DNA of 64,000 nucleotides from Tolumonas osonensis (GCF_014202415.1 NZ_JACHGR010000002.1:358543-422542); one strand, 5' to 3'. Positions 46,764 through 57,744 are shown, numbered from the stretch's first letter. Made by a program: numbers and translations. Notes: generated by a model from the sequence alone, not told the origin.

Positions 46764-47705
46764 ATGAGAAGTTTTAAAAACATTCTGTATGTTTTTGAAC
46801 CATCCATTGCTCAGGAAACCAATATTATCCGCGCTGTATCACTGGCACATAGCAATCAGGCCCATCTGGCAATTATTGATGTCATTCCTGAGCAAACAGT
46901 TGGTAGCATTTCTACTGATCTGACGGAAGCATTAATATCTAAACGCTGGAATATGCTGGAATCGTTAATTTCATCTTATACAAACGTGCACGATGTAGAT
47001 ATTGAGGTTCGGGTAGGCACAAAATTTCTCGAAGTGATCCGTGCCGTACTACGTAACAATTATGATCTCGTGATAAAGGGGGCGGAAAATCCTGATTGGA
47101 TGATGCACCTGTTCGGAAGTGATGATATGCATCTGTTACGTAAATGTCCTTGTCCGATCTGGCTGATGAAACCACAAGAAAAAGCTAATTACGATTGTAT
47201 CGTCGCAGCTTTTGATTTTGATCCTGATGACCAGAACCAGTCTTTGTTAAACCAACAAATTCTGGATCTTGCTAACTCTCTTGCATTATCCGAATTTGCA
47301 GAATTACATCTTGTGCACGCATGGGATGTACCCGAAATCGAGTTTGTCCGAGGATGGATTAATGAGCCTGATACCACGACGATAAGGGAGATTGATGCTG
47401 AGCGTGCACGTCATCAAGCCGGTATGGATGCATTGATCAAAAAACTCCGTGATCGGCTTGGTGCCGAGGCATATTCCTATTTATCTCCTCAAGTTCACCT
47501 ACCGATGGGATCTGCGCGTAAAACAATACCTGCACTCCTTAAAGCAGTAAGAGCAGATCTCATTGTTATGGGAACGATCGCACGGACAGGTATTCCCGGA
47601 TTTATCATCGGTAATACCGCTGAAGCCATTCTGGATCAATTAGAATGTTCGGTACTTGCAGTAAAACCAGCCGGGTTTGTCACACCAGTAACGTTACTCT
47701 GCTAA
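46764..47705 (+). CDS. tandem universal stress protein (UspE-like)
   Basis: A 313-residue protein with two Usp domains (about 1-145 and 150-305). Each ends in a nucleotide-binding-like stretch; the second has 'PMGSARKTIPALLKAVRADLIVMGT' and 'IIGNTAEAILDQLECSVLAVKP' (quoted in parts). Immediately downstream of the antiporter and clearly its operon partner, so it may tune the antiporter in stress. Confidence 0.87.
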   Translation: MRSFKNILYVFEPSIAQETNIIRAVSLAHSNQAHLAIIDVIPEQTVGSISTDLTEALISKRWNMLESLISSYTNVHDVDIEVRVGTKFLEVIRAVLRNNYDLVIKGAENPDWMMHLFGSDDMHLLRKCPCPIWLMKPQEKANYDCIVAAFDFDPDDQNQSLLNQQILDLANSLALSEFAELHLVHAWDVPEIEFVRGWINEPDTTTIREIDAERARHQAGMDALIKKLRDRLGAEAYSYLSPQVHLPMGSARKTIPALLKAVRADLIVMGTIARTGIPGFIIGNTAEAILDQLECSVLAVKPAGFVTPVTLLC

Positions 47706-47730
47706 GTAACATAGTAAATAATAACCTTGC

Positions 47731-50049
47731 CTATTCACGCCTCAACCGCAAGGCGTTCGTTATCACAGAAACAGAGCTCAGGCTCATGGCTAATGCGGCG
47801 ATCATCGGGGATAACAACATGCCCGTCGCGGAATAAAAAACACCGGCGGCCAGTGGGATCCCAAGGGCATTATAAACAAAGGCAAACATCAGGTTCTGTT
47901 TCATATTGGCTATGGTGGCCTCTGATAACGCTCGCGCGACGGCTATTCCCCGTAAGTCGCCTTTGACTAACGTCACGGGTGCACTGCTCATCGCCACATC
48001 CGTTCCTGTCCCCATGGCGACACCCACATCGGCTTTTGCCAGTGCCGGCGCATCATTAATACCATCACCGGCCATGGCAACCACATACCCCTGCTGCTGC
48101 AAACTTTCCACCAGCGCTAATTTGTCAGCCGGTTTAACTTCACCATGAACTTCGGAAATACCGAGTTTTTTCCCTACCGCTTTCGCAGTCGTCAGACCAT
48201 CCCCCGTGGCCATAATGACCGAGATCCCGCTTTCACTTAACGATTTCACCGCCTCAAAAGAGGATGCTTTGATAGGATCACTGACCGCCAATAATCCGGC
48301 TAATTTCTGATTTATGGCCAGATACATCACACTGGCACCTTCTGTCCGCAGGCGTTCTGCATTGGAACGTAATGCGAGCGTTTCTACCTTCATCTGCTCC
48401 ATCAGCGTTGTATTTCCGAGCAACACTTGCTGGCCAGAGACGAGACCTTTCACACCGATTCCGGAAATGGTCTCGAAGCCACTTACCGCCTCCAGCAGCA
48501 ATCCATTTAAGCGTGCGGCATCGACGATGGCCCGGGCCAGTGGATGCTCACTCCCCTGATCCAGACTGGCTGCAATCCGCAGGATCTCGTTTTTCTCAAA
48601 ACCTTCTGCCGGGATCGCTTGTTCAAACACGGGATGCCCTTCCGTCAGGGTCCCTGTTTTATCGACAATTAATGTGTTTACTTTGCGGAAATTCTCTATC
48701 GCCGCTGCGTCACGAAACAGTATTCCCCTGGTTGCCCCCTTCCCTGTCGCAACCATGATCGACATCGGCGTAGCCAGTCCCAGTGCACACGGACAGGCAA
48801 TAATCAGCACGGCGACTGCATTCAATAGCCCATATTCCCACCCGGTCGCAGGAGGACCAAACAGCCCCCAGGCAAAAAACGTGATGACAGCGACCAGGAC
48901 AACCGTCACGACAAAGTGACCGGCAATCCGGTCAGCCATTCGTTGCATTGGTGCTTTAGAGCGTTGTGCCTGTGCCACCATATTCACAATTTGCGCCAGC
49001 ACGGTTTGTGAACCCACTTTTTCCGAACGCATCGTCAGTGCGCCCGTGGTATTCATCGTGGCGCCAATGACTTTATCGCCTTGTTTCTTGCTAACCGGTA
49101 TCGGTTCGCCAGTCAGCATGGATTCATCGACCGTGCTGGAACCATCCACAATCACGCCATCTACCGGTACCTTTTCGCCGGGGCGGATACGCAGCACATC
49201 CCCCACGTGAACATGAGACAGTGGAATGTCTTCCTCCGTACCATCGGGGTAAATTTTGCGTGCCGTTTTGGGGGCCAGCCCCATGAGTAAACGGATCGCT
49301 TCGGATGTTTGAGAACGCGCTTTCAACTCCATCACCTGACCCAGTAAAGTCAGTGAAATGATGACATCCGCTGCCTCGAAGTAGACGGCAACCCGCCCCA
49401 TAGACTGAAATGAAACAGGGAAAATATCAGGCGCAATGGTCGCAACCGCGCTGTAGATAAAAGCGGCACCGGTTCCTGTTCCAATCAGCGTCCACATATT
49501 AGGATTCCGATGCAAAATGGATTGTGCCCAGCGGGTAAAGAATGGCCATCCGGCCCATAACACCACCGGTATTGACAGCGTTAGCTCAACCCAGCTTTGC
49601 GTCGTCATGCTGAATAATTCAGCCCGATGCCCAAACATCGCCAGTAACGTAACAACGACCGTGAGTGGCAACGTAAACCAGAACCTATGCTGGAAATCAC
49701 GCAGTTCCGGATTGTCTTCCTTCTCCAATTGCGGTTGTTCCGGCTCCAGCGCCATCCCGCATTTCGGGCAGCTACCGGGATGATCCTGCCGTATTTCGGG
49801 ATGCATCGGGCAGGTATACATCACACCCGAATCCGGATTCAGATTGACTTGTTCCACTGTCGGCTGTTTCCGGTATTGCTCAGGATGGGCTTTGAATTTG
49901 TGCAGACAATGTTCACTACAGAAATAATACATCCGGCCTTCGTACTGCATTTGATAAGGGCTATCCGGTTTCACTTCCATCCCGCAGACGGGATCCACAT
50001 CCTGCGGTTTTTCTGTCACAGGGGCAGAATGTATATGGGTGATTTTCAT
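47731..50049 (-). CDS. copper-transporting P-type ATPase with YHS and heavy-metal-binding domains
   Basis: A 772-residue type IB ATPase. Instead of GMxCxxC domains the N-terminus has a YHS domain (residues ~18-60, '[12 protein letters not shown]') and a heavy-metal-binding domain ('[24 protein letters not shown]', ~78-101, quoted in part), as in SilP/CopA-like exporters. Eight TM helices include the ion-binding '[11 protein letters not shown]'; the phosphorylated Asp is in '[12 protein letters not shown]' and the 'SEHPLARAI' HP motif follows. It would pump Cu+ (or Ag+) to the periplasm. Regulator not in view. Confidence 0.92.
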   Translation of the reverse strand: MKITHIHSAPVTEKPQDVDPVCGMEVKPDSPYQMQYEGRMYYFCSEHCLHKFKAHPEQYRKQPTVEQVNLNPDSGVMYTCPMHPEIRQDHPGSCPKCGMALEPEQPQLEKEDNPELRDFQHRFWFTLPLTVVVTLLAMFGHRAELFSMTTQSWVELTLSIPVVLWAGWPFFTRWAQSILHRNPNMWTLIGTGTGAAFIYSAVATIAPDIFPVSFQSMGRVAVYFEAADVIISLTLLGQVMELKARSQTSEAIRLLMGLAPKTARKIYPDGTEEDIPLSHVHVGDVLRIRPGEKVPVDGVIVDGSSTVDESMLTGEPIPVSKKQGDKVIGATMNTTGALTMRSEKVGSQTVLAQIVNMVAQAQRSKAPMQRMADRIAGHFVVTVVLVAVITFFAWGLFGPPATGWEYGLLNAVAVLIIACPCALGLATPMSIMVATGKGATRGILFRDAAAIENFRKVNTLIVDKTGTLTEGHPVFEQAIPAEGFEKNEILRIAASLDQGSEHPLARAIVDAARLNGLLLEAVSGFETISGIGVKGLVSGQQVLLGNTTLMEQMKVETLALRSNAERLRTEGASVMYLAINQKLAGLLAVSDPIKASSFEAVKSLSESGISVIMATGDGLTTAKAVGKKLGISEVHGEVKPADKLALVESLQQQGYVVAMAGDGINDAPALAKADVGVAMGTGTDVAMSSAPVTLVKGDLRGIAVARALSEATIANMKQNLMFAFVYNALGIPLAAGVFYSATGMLLSPMIAALAMSLSSVSVITNALRLRRE

Positions 50050-50287
50050 GATCGCCGCTCCTTACTTTTTCCCCGATGGAATAAAACGGGGTGTGCGTTC
50101 CTGATATAGGGGTAAACATATTTCGACAAACAACAACTAAAGATATAGGTACGGCAAGAAGCTGTTAATTTATTTAAGTGTAGTCAAAATAATTAAAATA
50201 TGTTCAAACCTTACCATAGTGGCAATATTGAATTTATAAGTTTTTGGTTCTAATCTAACAACACGAATTAAACCTGAGACGTGCAAA

Positions 50288-50671
50288 ATGATTGCTCGAA
50301 TGGGGCTCATTATTATGCTGATGCTGGCGACCTGGATGCCTTTCCAGTCTGTTGCTGCATGGCGCATGATGAATGAAGCACCAGTAAATCAATCATCTCA
50401 GGCCATACCTTTAGCAAAAACCGATATAGTCTCGGTTATGCCGGCCTCCTGTTATATACCGGTCGAGGGAAAACAGAAACCCCTGGTGGTGAACCATGAT
50501 TCTGTCCAGTGCTCCTCCTGTCTGCCGCTTTGCAACGGCTTTCCACCTATTTCTTTGACTTTAAAAGAATTTTCGCGTCAGAACACCGCTGTTCTGGCAC
50601 TCGCATTACCACTCTATAACGATCACATCCCTGCCATCGTTTCGCCTCCTCCCGTCACGTTTATCCTCTGA
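50288..50671 (+). CDS. small secreted Cys-containing protein beside the Cu ATPase
   Basis: A 127-residue protein, not recognised. The N-terminus looks like a signal peptide (cleaved near 'SVAA', residue ~23). The mature part has Cys in 'MPASCYIP' and the cluster 'QCSSCLPLCNG', and a hydrophobic C-terminus ending 'PPPVTFIL'. The setting, divergent from the copper ATPase and upstream of a TolC channel gene, suggests copper handling. It resembles DUF2946-like proteins only in size and layout. Confidence 0.6.
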   Translation: MIARMGLIIMLMLATWMPFQSVAAWRMMNEAPVNQSSQAIPLAKTDIVSVMPASCYIPVEGKQKPLVVNHDSVQCSSCLPLCNGFPPISLTLKEFSRQNTAVLALALPLYNDHIPAIVSPPPVTFIL

Positions 50672-50952
50672 ACCAAGTTCCCAGCCGATACTTCGCTCAA
50701 TTTATATTGATAACAAGTACTGAGTGGAATATTACGTTATATATTCCATGAAAAAATTAAATCTGGATTTTAATCCGGAGGATATTCTGTATTTATTTCA
50801 GACGGGCCATACATGCATTAAATTTTAAAATCAGTCATTTTAAAAAATACATTAATTCTCGGGATATTAATTTTCTGGTGTATACGCTCAATCTGTTTCC
50901 GGCACGGCTGTCAAATCCATGCCGGTAACGTCAAAAAATTAAGGAAGAACTC

Positions 50953-52200
50953 ATGAGAAAAAAAATGAACTACACCCTACTGTTGTCCGGATTATTTGCA
51001 GGCTCCGTGTGGGCCGAAACATTAGGTGATTCACTGATTTCGTTACAGGCTGCAGTACAGGAGAACAATCCGAAATTACAGCAGGTGATTGCAGAAATGA
51101 ATGCCGCTTCTGCGCGGACAGTTTCTGCGGGAGCATTGGCCGACCCGGTATTTAAACTGGAACTGATGGATTTCACGCCGGAAGGTAAGGGAAAGCAGTA
51201 TCTTCCGGGAAAAACCGGACAAACCAAATATACGCTGATGCAGGATCTGCCGTGGTATGGCAAACGGGATCTCCAGACAAGCATCGCGGAGCAACAGGCT
51301 GACGCGGCTAAATTCAAAACCGCGCAGACCCGCAATGAGCTGAGGGCGGAAATCCGTCGTTTATATGCACAGCGCTATGAAACCCATCAGATGTATTTAT
51401 TGAATCAGGAGATTGATTCTGTCCTTCGCCAAATTGAACAAACCGTAGCGACTCGTTATCAGCAAGGGTTAGGTACACAGCAGGAATTAATCCAGACACA
51501 GCTGAACCGGAGCCAGTTAGCCAAGATACAGATTGATCTGGAGGCACAGCAGAAACAGCTGCAAACCTGGACCAATGCTATTCTCAATCGTTCACCTTCC
51601 GCAGAACTAGCCTGGCCAGATGAGTTACCTGCCTTGAGTGATTCAGAACTGAGAACACTCAAAGAAAGCGAGTGGGTCAAACAAACACCGCAATGGCAAC
51701 AGACGGTCGCTGCGCGTAATGCAGCCGGATTGAATGAAAAGTTGGTAGAGAAAAATCGCTACCCGGATTTTACGGTGGGAGTGACCGCAGTGCAGAGTGA
51801 GCAACAGCTCGAAGAATGGGAAGGCATGCTTCAGTTCAACCTGCCAATCAACATGACCCGACGCTCCGCGGATGAGCGCGAGGCGCAAGCGATGAGTATT
51901 GCGGCAAAAGCAGAGCAGGAGCAAATGAGTAATGACTTGCAGGGCGAATTCTGGCGAGCCATTGCAGCTGTGGAACAAGCACAGAAACAGCAGCAATTAC
52001 TGAAAAATACCATCCGGGAACAGGCTGCGCTCAATCTACGATCAGCCCTTCAGGCTTATCAGAATAACCAGCTCACTTTGTCCGGGCTGCTTGAAGCAGA
52101 ACAACAATGGCTGGAGATCCGCCAGTCACGGATCCAACTCGCCTCCGCAGAACAAATGGCCTATGCCGATATTGAAGCACTGACAGGAAAGGCGTTATAA
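50953..52200 (+). CDS. TolC-family outer-membrane protein (CusC/CzcC-like)
   Basis: A 415-residue outer-membrane efflux protein with a signal peptide ('GSVWA', cleavage ~22) and two OEP coiled-coil repeats (~25-215 and ~230-405), no lipobox. Relatives pair with CusBA or CzcBA pumps, but no membrane-fusion or RND gene follows; the next gene is dsbB. It may join a pump encoded elsewhere or be the remnant of a cus operon. Start ATG 50953 follows 'aaggaagaact'. Confidence 0.8.
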   Translation: MRKKMNYTLLLSGLFAGSVWAETLGDSLISLQAAVQENNPKLQQVIAEMNAASARTVSAGALADPVFKLELMDFTPEGKGKQYLPGKTGQTKYTLMQDLPWYGKRDLQTSIAEQQADAAKFKTAQTRNELRAEIRRLYAQRYETHQMYLLNQEIDSVLRQIEQTVATRYQQGLGTQQELIQTQLNRSQLAKIQIDLEAQQKQLQTWTNAILNRSPSAELAWPDELPALSDSELRTLKESEWVKQTPQWQQTVAARNAAGLNEKLVEKNRYPDFTVGVTAVQSEQQLEEWEGMLQFNLPINMTRRSADEREAQAMSIAAKAEQEQMSNDLQGEFWRAIAAVEQAQKQQQLLKNTIREQAALNLRSALQAYQNNQLTLSGLLEAEQQWLEIRQSRIQLASAEQMAYADIEALTGKAL

Positions 52201-52225
52201 AACAAACTATCGCATGCCCTTATTC

Positions 52226-52256
52226 TTGACCTTCCTGTAAGGGGAAGGTTTAAAGT
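52226..52256 (+). promoter_or_regulatory. CueR-type copper-responsive promoter before dsbB
   Basis: TTGACC (-35, 52226-52231) and TAAAGT (-10, 52251-52256) are 19 bp apart. Between them ACCTTCC (52229-52235) and GGAAGGT (52243-52249) form an inverted repeat with a 7-bp centre, the same arms and spacing as the E. coli copA CueR operator. It reads rightward to dsbB, 60 bp before its ATG. Confidence 0.8.
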
Positions 52257-52315
52257 GATAATAGTTCTCATTAGTTAATTTACTTGTATATTCTAAGCCC
52301 ACCGCGGGAGCCCGA

Positions 52316-52840
52316 ATGATTGCGTTTATCCGGAAACTCACTCAAAACCGAATTGCATGGGCCGTGCTTTTCGGTTCAACCCTTTTTCTTGAACTCTGTG
52401 CCATGGTGTTTCAGCACGTGATGGGGTTACAACCTTGCGTGTTATGTATTTATCAGCGTGTCGCGGTACTTGGGATCATGGCCGCCTCAATCATCGGTTT
52501 CATCTATCCGAAGAACCTGATTCTGCGCTGGAGCGGTCTCTTATTGTGGGCGTATTCGGCGGTACAGGGGCTGCGACTGGCGTTACAACATACCAACATA
52601 CAGCTTAACCCTTCCCCATTCACGACCTGCGATTTATTCGTGGTTTTCCCGGACTGGTTACCACTCAACCAATGGGCACCCTGGTTTTTTAATGCCACAG
52701 GGGAATGTTCCGATCTGCAGTGGCAGTTCCTTTCATGGACAATGCCGCAGTGGCTCATCGTTGCTTTTGGCATTTATACGCTGATCAGTTTTATTGTGAT
52801 TGCAGGCAATCTGATCAAAGGAAAGTGTTGCAGTTCGTAG
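52316..52840 (+). CDS. dsbB: disulfide bond formation protein B
   Basis: A 174-residue four-helix inner-membrane protein. The first periplasmic loop has Cys41-x2-Cys44 ('LQPCVLCIYQR') and the second has Cys105 and Cys131, matching E. coli C41, C44, C104 and C130. It re-oxidises DsbA with quinone. Start follows 'gggag'. The upstream CueR-type promoter suggests it is made in response to copper, perhaps to offset copper damage to thiols. Confidence 0.92.
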   Translation: MIAFIRKLTQNRIAWAVLFGSTLFLELCAMVFQHVMGLQPCVLCIYQRVAVLGIMAASIIGFIYPKNLILRWSGLLLWAYSAVQGLRLALQHTNIQLNPSPFTTCDLFVVFPDWLPLNQWAPWFFNATGECSDLQWQFLSWTMPQWLIVAFGIYTLISFIVIAGNLIKGKCCSS

Positions 52841-52899
52841 CGGGCTCAGAATGTGAGAAAAAGGGAAAGACGATACTGTCCTTCCCTTTCTTTTAGGGC

Positions 52900-53952
52900 T
52901 TACGCCAATACAGGATAATCGGTATAGCCCGCTTCGCCACCGCCGTACATTACATCGGTTCGCAGCTCATTGAATGGACCATTTCCCTGCAGACGAGTGA
53001 CCAGATCCGGGTTCGCAATAAACTGTTTTCCCCAGGCCGCCGCATCCGCAACACCTTCATTCAGCAGAGCGTGTGCGCTTTCTCGCGTCAGCTGTTCATT
53101 CACAATCACCGCCCCGCCAAAGGCTTGTTTCAGCTGTGGCGTTAATACCGGCGCATTGAAATGTTCACGGGTAAAGATAAAGGCGACGTTGCGTTTACCC
53201 AACTCTTTCGCCACATAACCGAAAGTTGCAGCAGGGTCTTGATCGCCCATGGTATGAGAATCACCCCGCGGCGCCAAATGCACGCCAACACGACCCGCCC
53301 CCCAGACGCTGATCGCAGCATCGGTTACTTCCAGCAGTAAACGTGCGCGGTTTTCGATCGGCCCGCCATATTCATCAGTACGCAGATTGGTTGAGCTTTG
53401 CAGGAACTGATCGAGCAGATAACCATTCGCCGCATGGATTTCAACACCATCGAATCCGGCTTTTTTCGCGTTTTCAGCGCCCTTGCGGTAGGCCTCTATA
53501 ATCGCCGGGATCTCATCCAGTCCGAGAGCACGCGGCACCACATACGGTTTCATCGGACGGATCAGGCTCACATGCCCTTCCGCGGCAATCGCGCTCGGGG
53601 CCACCGGTAATTCGCCATTCAGGTAGGTCGGATCGGAAATTCGGCCGACATGCCACAGTTGCATAACTATCGTGCCACCGGCCTGATGCACCGCATCGGT
53701 GATCAGCTTCCAGCCTACGACTTGTTCATCAGACCAGATCCCTGGTGTATCCGGATAACCCACGCCCATCGGTGTCACTGAGGTTGCTTCAGAGATAATC
53801 AACCCGGCAGTGGCTCGCTGGGCATAATACTCTGCCATTAACGCATTCGGCACCCGCCCTTCACTGGCACGGCAACGCGTCAGTGGCGCCATCACCACAC
53901 GGTTTTTCAGCGATAATTCGCCCATCTGAATGGGATCAAACAAGGTGGTCAT
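52900..53952 (-). CDS. nemA: old yellow enzyme, NADH:flavin oxidoreductase (NemA-like)
   Basis: A 350-residue FMN-dependent OYE with the TIM-barrel signatures 'LKNRVVMAPLTRCRA', 'QLWHVGRIS', 'FDGVEIHAANGYLLDQFL' and 'DEYGGPIENRARLLLEV'. It reduces activated alkenes, quinones and nitro compounds. ATG 53952 has GGAGG upstream; longer 54003 would add 17 unrelated residues. The ArsR gene starts 13 bp before it and probably controls it. Confidence 0.9.
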   Translation of the reverse strand: MTTLFDPIQMGELSLKNRVVMAPLTRCRASEGRVPNALMAEYYAQRATAGLIISEATSVTPMGVGYPDTPGIWSDEQVVGWKLITDAVHQAGGTIVMQLWHVGRISDPTYLNGELPVAPSAIAAEGHVSLIRPMKPYVVPRALGLDEIPAIIEAYRKGAENAKKAGFDGVEIHAANGYLLDQFLQSSTNLRTDEYGGPIENRARLLLEVTDAAISVWGAGRVGVHLAPRGDSHTMGDQDPAATFGYVAKELGKRNVAFIFTREHFNAPVLTPQLKQAFGGAVIVNEQLTRESAHALLNEGVADAAAWGKQFIANPDLVTRLQGNGPFNELRTDVMYGGGEAGYTDYPVLA

Positions 53953-53965
53953 GCAACCTCCAAAG

Positions 53966-54280
53966 TTATAAAGCCTGCTGGATATGGGCTGTAAACTCCG
54001 CAATCACGGCCTCATTTCGCTGGTAATACACCCACTGCCCAACCCGTTTTGAGGTGAGCAAGCCGGCACGTTGCAGCGTCGCCAGATGCGAAGAGATGGT
54101 CGATTGCGATAATCCCGCCCGTTCAAAAATCTGCCCGACACAGATGCCATTGTCATACGGCGTTTTTTGCTCCGGAAAAGACTCCGCCGGTGTTTTCAAC
54201 CACTGCAGAATATCTCTCCGGGCCGGATTGGCTAACGCTTTGATAATGGAATCGACTTCCTGATTCGTCATAGTCATCAC
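53966..54280 (-). CDS. ArsR-family repressor of the OYE gene
   Basis: A 104-residue ArsR/SmtB winged helix ('KALANPARRDILQWLK', 'CVGQIFERAGLSQSTISSHLATLQRAGLL', 'RVGQWVYYQRNEAVI'). It carries one Cys and lacks the usual metal-binding CVC, so it may sense electrophiles rather than metals. It lies upstream of nemA, with a palindromic operator 22 bp before its own start. Confidence 0.83.
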   Translation of the reverse strand: MMTMTNQEVDSIIKALANPARRDILQWLKTPAESFPEQKTPYDNGICVGQIFERAGLSQSTISSHLATLQRAGLLTSKRVGQWVYYQRNEAVIAEFTAHIQQAL

Positions 54281-54301
54281 CTGAACAGATGGCTTTACTA
54301 T

Positions 54302-54321
54302 ATATCGAGATATTTCGATAT
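54302..54321. promoter_or_regulatory. palindromic operator of the ArsR-nemA unit
   Basis: ATATCGA (54302-54308) and TCGATAT (54315-54321) form a 7-bp inverted repeat with a 6-bp centre, the shape of ArsR/SmtB operators, in the promoter position for the leftward unit. Confidence 0.6.
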
Positions 54322-54489
54322 GTAAATATAAAAAGAGTCATGCATGATGAAATTGTATCAAGTTCTGTCGGTTCAGGAAAAAGAATAGCGGGCCAATCGA
54401 GGATGCTGCGGATGACGGCACCAGCGTCTGGCTTCAGTCGCTAGCATTGATATTGATTATTCGGGGACAACACGTAAATTTCAGGCACA

Positions 54490-54514
54490 AAAAAACCAGC
54501 TTTCGCTGGTTTAT
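54490..54514 (-). terminator. terminator of the tRNA cluster
   Basis: Reading leftward, the stem AAACCAGC / GCTGGTTT is followed by a T-rich tract (A run on + strand at 54489-54495), just past tRNA-Leu. Confidence 0.85.
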
Positions 54515-54530
54515 TGTTTCGTTCAGAACA

Positions 54531-54615
54531 TGGTGCGGAAGGAGAGACTCGAACTCTCACACCTTGCGGCGCCAGAACCTAAATCTGGTGCGTCTACCAA
54601 TTTCGCCACTTCCGC
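54531..54615 (-). tRNA. leuW: tRNA-Leu (UAG)
   Basis: An 85-base cloverleaf reading leftward with 5' GCGGAAG / 3' CTTCCGC acceptor, anticodon loop TTTAGGT (anticodon TAG), a long variable arm and an encoded CCA. Confidence 0.95.
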
Positions 54616-54630
54616 AGCTCTGAACTTTTT

Positions 54631-54707
54631 TGGGGTGGCTAATGGGACTCGAACCCACGACAACCGGAATCACAATCCGGGGCTCTACCAACTGAGCTAT
54701 AGCCACC
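54631..54707 (-). tRNA. hisR: tRNA-His (GUG)
   Basis: 77 bases, nearly identical to E. coli tRNA-His, with the extra 5' G, anticodon GTG and encoded CCA. Confidence 0.96.
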
Positions 54708-54759
54708 ATCGAACCGTGTTGTCACACCATCTTTGAAGCTGAACAACCATCGTCTTAAC

Positions 54760-54836
<77 letters not shown>

Positions 54837-54848
54837 ACTGGAAGAAAA

Positions 54849-54925
<77 letters not shown>

Positions 54926-54958
54926 ATGTTCTGTCGAGACGTCCGACGACGGGGGCGA

Positions 54959-54987
54959 ATAATATAGGCTCTCCCTGATGGCGTCAA
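54959..54987 (-). promoter_or_regulatory. promoter of the tRNA cluster
   Basis: Leftward -35 TTGACG (54982-54987) and -10 TATTAT (54959-54964) with 17-bp spacing, then a GC-rich discriminator CGCCCCC, typical of stringently controlled stable RNA. Confidence 0.8.
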
Positions 54988-55116
54988 ACGCTTTTTAGCG
55001 AAAAGCCGGCGACCGTTCACATATTGAACGACCGTGGTAAGCGCATGTTTATACACTAACCTTATTGTAAAAAAAATGCGACAATATGCGCCAGCAAAGC
55101 AAGGTGAGTGGAAGGT

Positions 55117-55971
55117 ATGTCTGCAAAAATCATTGATGGAAAAGCGATTGCCCTGTCTGTGCGTCAGCGTGTAGCTGCCCGTGTCGCAGAGCGTAAAGCA
55201 AAAGGATTACGGGCCCCGGGGCTGGCCGTGGTGCTGGTTGGCGAGGACGCCGCGTCTCAGGTTTATGTCGGCAGCAAACGCCGTGCCTGTGAAGAAGTGG
55301 GTTTTATTTCTAAATCTTACGATTTAGCCGTAACCACAAGCCAGGATGAACTGCTGGCACTGATTGACACGCTCAATGCCGATCCGACCGTGGATGGTAT
55401 TCTGGTTCAGCTTCCGCTTCCTGCTCATCTTGACTCAACGCTGGTTATTGAGCGGATCCTGCCAAACAAAGATGTGGATGGTTTCCATCCTTATAACGTT
55501 GGCCGTCTGGCGCAACGCATCCCTGCCCTGCGTCCCTGCACACCTAAAGGCATGATGACTCTGCTGGAAAGCACCGGCGTCGAGCTGAAAGGCATGAACG
55601 CCGTGGTTGTCGGCGCATCCAACATCGTTGGCCGTCCAATGACCCTGGAACTGCTGCTGGCCGGTTGTACTACAACGACCTGTCACCGTTTCACCAAAGG
55701 GCTGGAGCAGTTTGTCCGTCAGGCTGATTTGCTGGTCGTGGCAGTCGGCAAGGCTGAATTTATTCCGGGTGAATGGATCAAGCCGGGTGCCATCGTACTG
55801 GACGTAGGCATTAACCGCTTATCCAATGGCAAACTGGTGGGTGACGTGGAATATACCACTGCCGAGCAACACGCCAGCTACATCACGCCTGTACCGGGCG
55901 GTGTGGGGCCGATGACAGTGGCCACGCTGATCGAGAATACCCTGCAGGCCTGTGAGCAATACCACAGCTAA
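55117..55971 (+). CDS. folD: bifunctional 5,10-methylene-THF dehydrogenase / cyclohydrolase
   Basis: A 284-residue FolD. Signatures: '[17 protein letters not shown]' with the catalytic Lys, '[11 protein letters not shown]', '[16 protein letters not shown]', NADP-binding '[17 protein letters not shown]' and C-terminal '[15 protein letters not shown]'. It interconverts methylene-, methenyl- and formyl-tetrahydrofolate. ATG 55117 is the family start; 55108 is an in-frame GTG. It is divergent from the tRNA cluster. Confidence 0.96.
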   Translation: MSAKIIDGKAIALSVRQRVAARVAERKAKGLRAPGLAVVLVGEDAASQVYVGSKRRACEEVGFISKSYDLAVTTSQDELLALIDTLNADPTVDGILVQLPLPAHLDSTLVIERILPNKDVDGFHPYNVGRLAQRIPALRPCTPKGMMTLLESTGVELKGMNAVVVGASNIVGRPMTLELLLAGCTTTTCHRFTKGLEQFVRQADLLVVAVGKAEFIPGEWIKPGAIVLDVGINRLSNGKLVGDVEYTTAEQHASYITPVPGGVGPMTVATLIENTLQACEQYHS

Positions 55972-55981
55972 CGCAGAGATT

Positions 55982-56007
55982 AAGGGCTGAAGATTTCAGC
56001 CCTTTTT
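55982..56007. terminator. terminator after folD
   Basis: AAGGGCTGAA and TTCAGCCCTT form a 10-bp stem with a GAT loop, followed by a T run; it also serves the convergent pmrB end. Confidence 0.88.
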
Positions 56008-57060
56008 TATTTTCGGCTATCCGCAGGAAATACAATATCAATTTCCAGACCATGCGGCTGATTGTGGTTTCTGATTTGCAGGTTTGCCTGATGAATACGG
56101 CATATACGCGCGACGATATTCAGCCCCAGCCCTACTCCGCCTCCCCGTTGATCAAAGCGCCGGAATGCATCGGTTAATGCCGCCAGGTGCGTCTCATCGA
56201 CCCCTTTACCGATATCCCTGACGATCAGGTGCAATCCGTCTGTCTGTTTTGTCACGGTAATAGTCAGCCCGGTATCACTATCGGCATAACGGCTGCTGTT
56301 CTCCACCAGATTGCGTAGCAGCAGACTCAGCAGGGTTTTATCCCCAATCACATATGCTGTATCCGGCAGTGATAGCGCGACGGTTTGCCCCCGGACTTGT
56401 AACAGCTCCCGGCATTCATTCTGTGCCGGCAGAATGACGTCGCTCACCAGATCAACCGGAGTTTGCAGACCCATCACCATTTTCTGTTCCAGACGGGCCA
56501 TGGTGAGCAGTTGATCGATGGTGCGCTGCATCCCATCCAGACGGGAGATCAGTGCCTTGATTTCCTCTGGCGATTGAGATTCAAGCAGCTCCAGATTCAG
56601 CCGTATACCGGCAATGGGTGTCCTCAGCTCATGTGAAACGTCCGACGTGAATTGCCGCTCGCGGGAAAAGGCCAACTGCAATTTCTGCATCAGCTTATTC
56701 AGGGCACTGGTAATAGCGGTAACCTCACGGCTGGTTCCGTCATCGTCGAACGGCTGCCACTGCTCAACATTGCGCTGCTGCAACTGGGCCGTCAGCTTAT
56801 ACAATGGTGCAATAATCCGTTTTATCGCGATCCAACTGATAAACAAGCTGAGTAAGAATGCCGTCAGCGCCGGGAAAAACAGCGCACCAACGATCTCCCA
56901 GTTAAACCAGCTAAGACTCTCAACCGGAACCTTCAGTTTGCTGGCATGGCGCAAGTTATGGACAATGATTTCCTGTTCTTCATGCAACAGCCAGAAAATA
57001 GTGGTGCCCTGGGTGACAAACAGAATCGTGCCAATACTGAATAATAATCGCCGCGATAAG

Positions 57061-57080
<20 letters not shown>
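56007..57080 (-). CDS. pmrB: sensor histidine kinase, PmrB/BasS type
   Basis: A 357-residue kinase with two TM helices (about 11-33 and 59-84), a short ~25-residue periplasmic loop containing 'HEEQE' (an ExxE candidate for ferric-iron sensing), HAMP, and an HK catalytic core: H-box 'SDVSHELRTPIAG', N-box 'LLRNLVENSSRYADSD', G-boxes 'DIGKGVDE' and 'GGGVGLGLNIVARI'. Similar to E. coli BasS throughout. Start is TTG 57080, backed by a GGGGAGGGG site and overlapping the pmrA end by 20 bp. It should phosphorylate PmrA in response to Fe3+, low pH or antimicrobial peptides. Confidence 0.85.
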
Positions 57081-57723
<643 letters not shown>

Positions 57724-57744
57724 TAATTACATCCTTGATTCAAA

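Noticed and set aside
50170..50287. Copper operator (CueR/CopY type) before the Cu ATPase
   Set aside because: No matching inverted repeat with promoter spacing was found in this interval.
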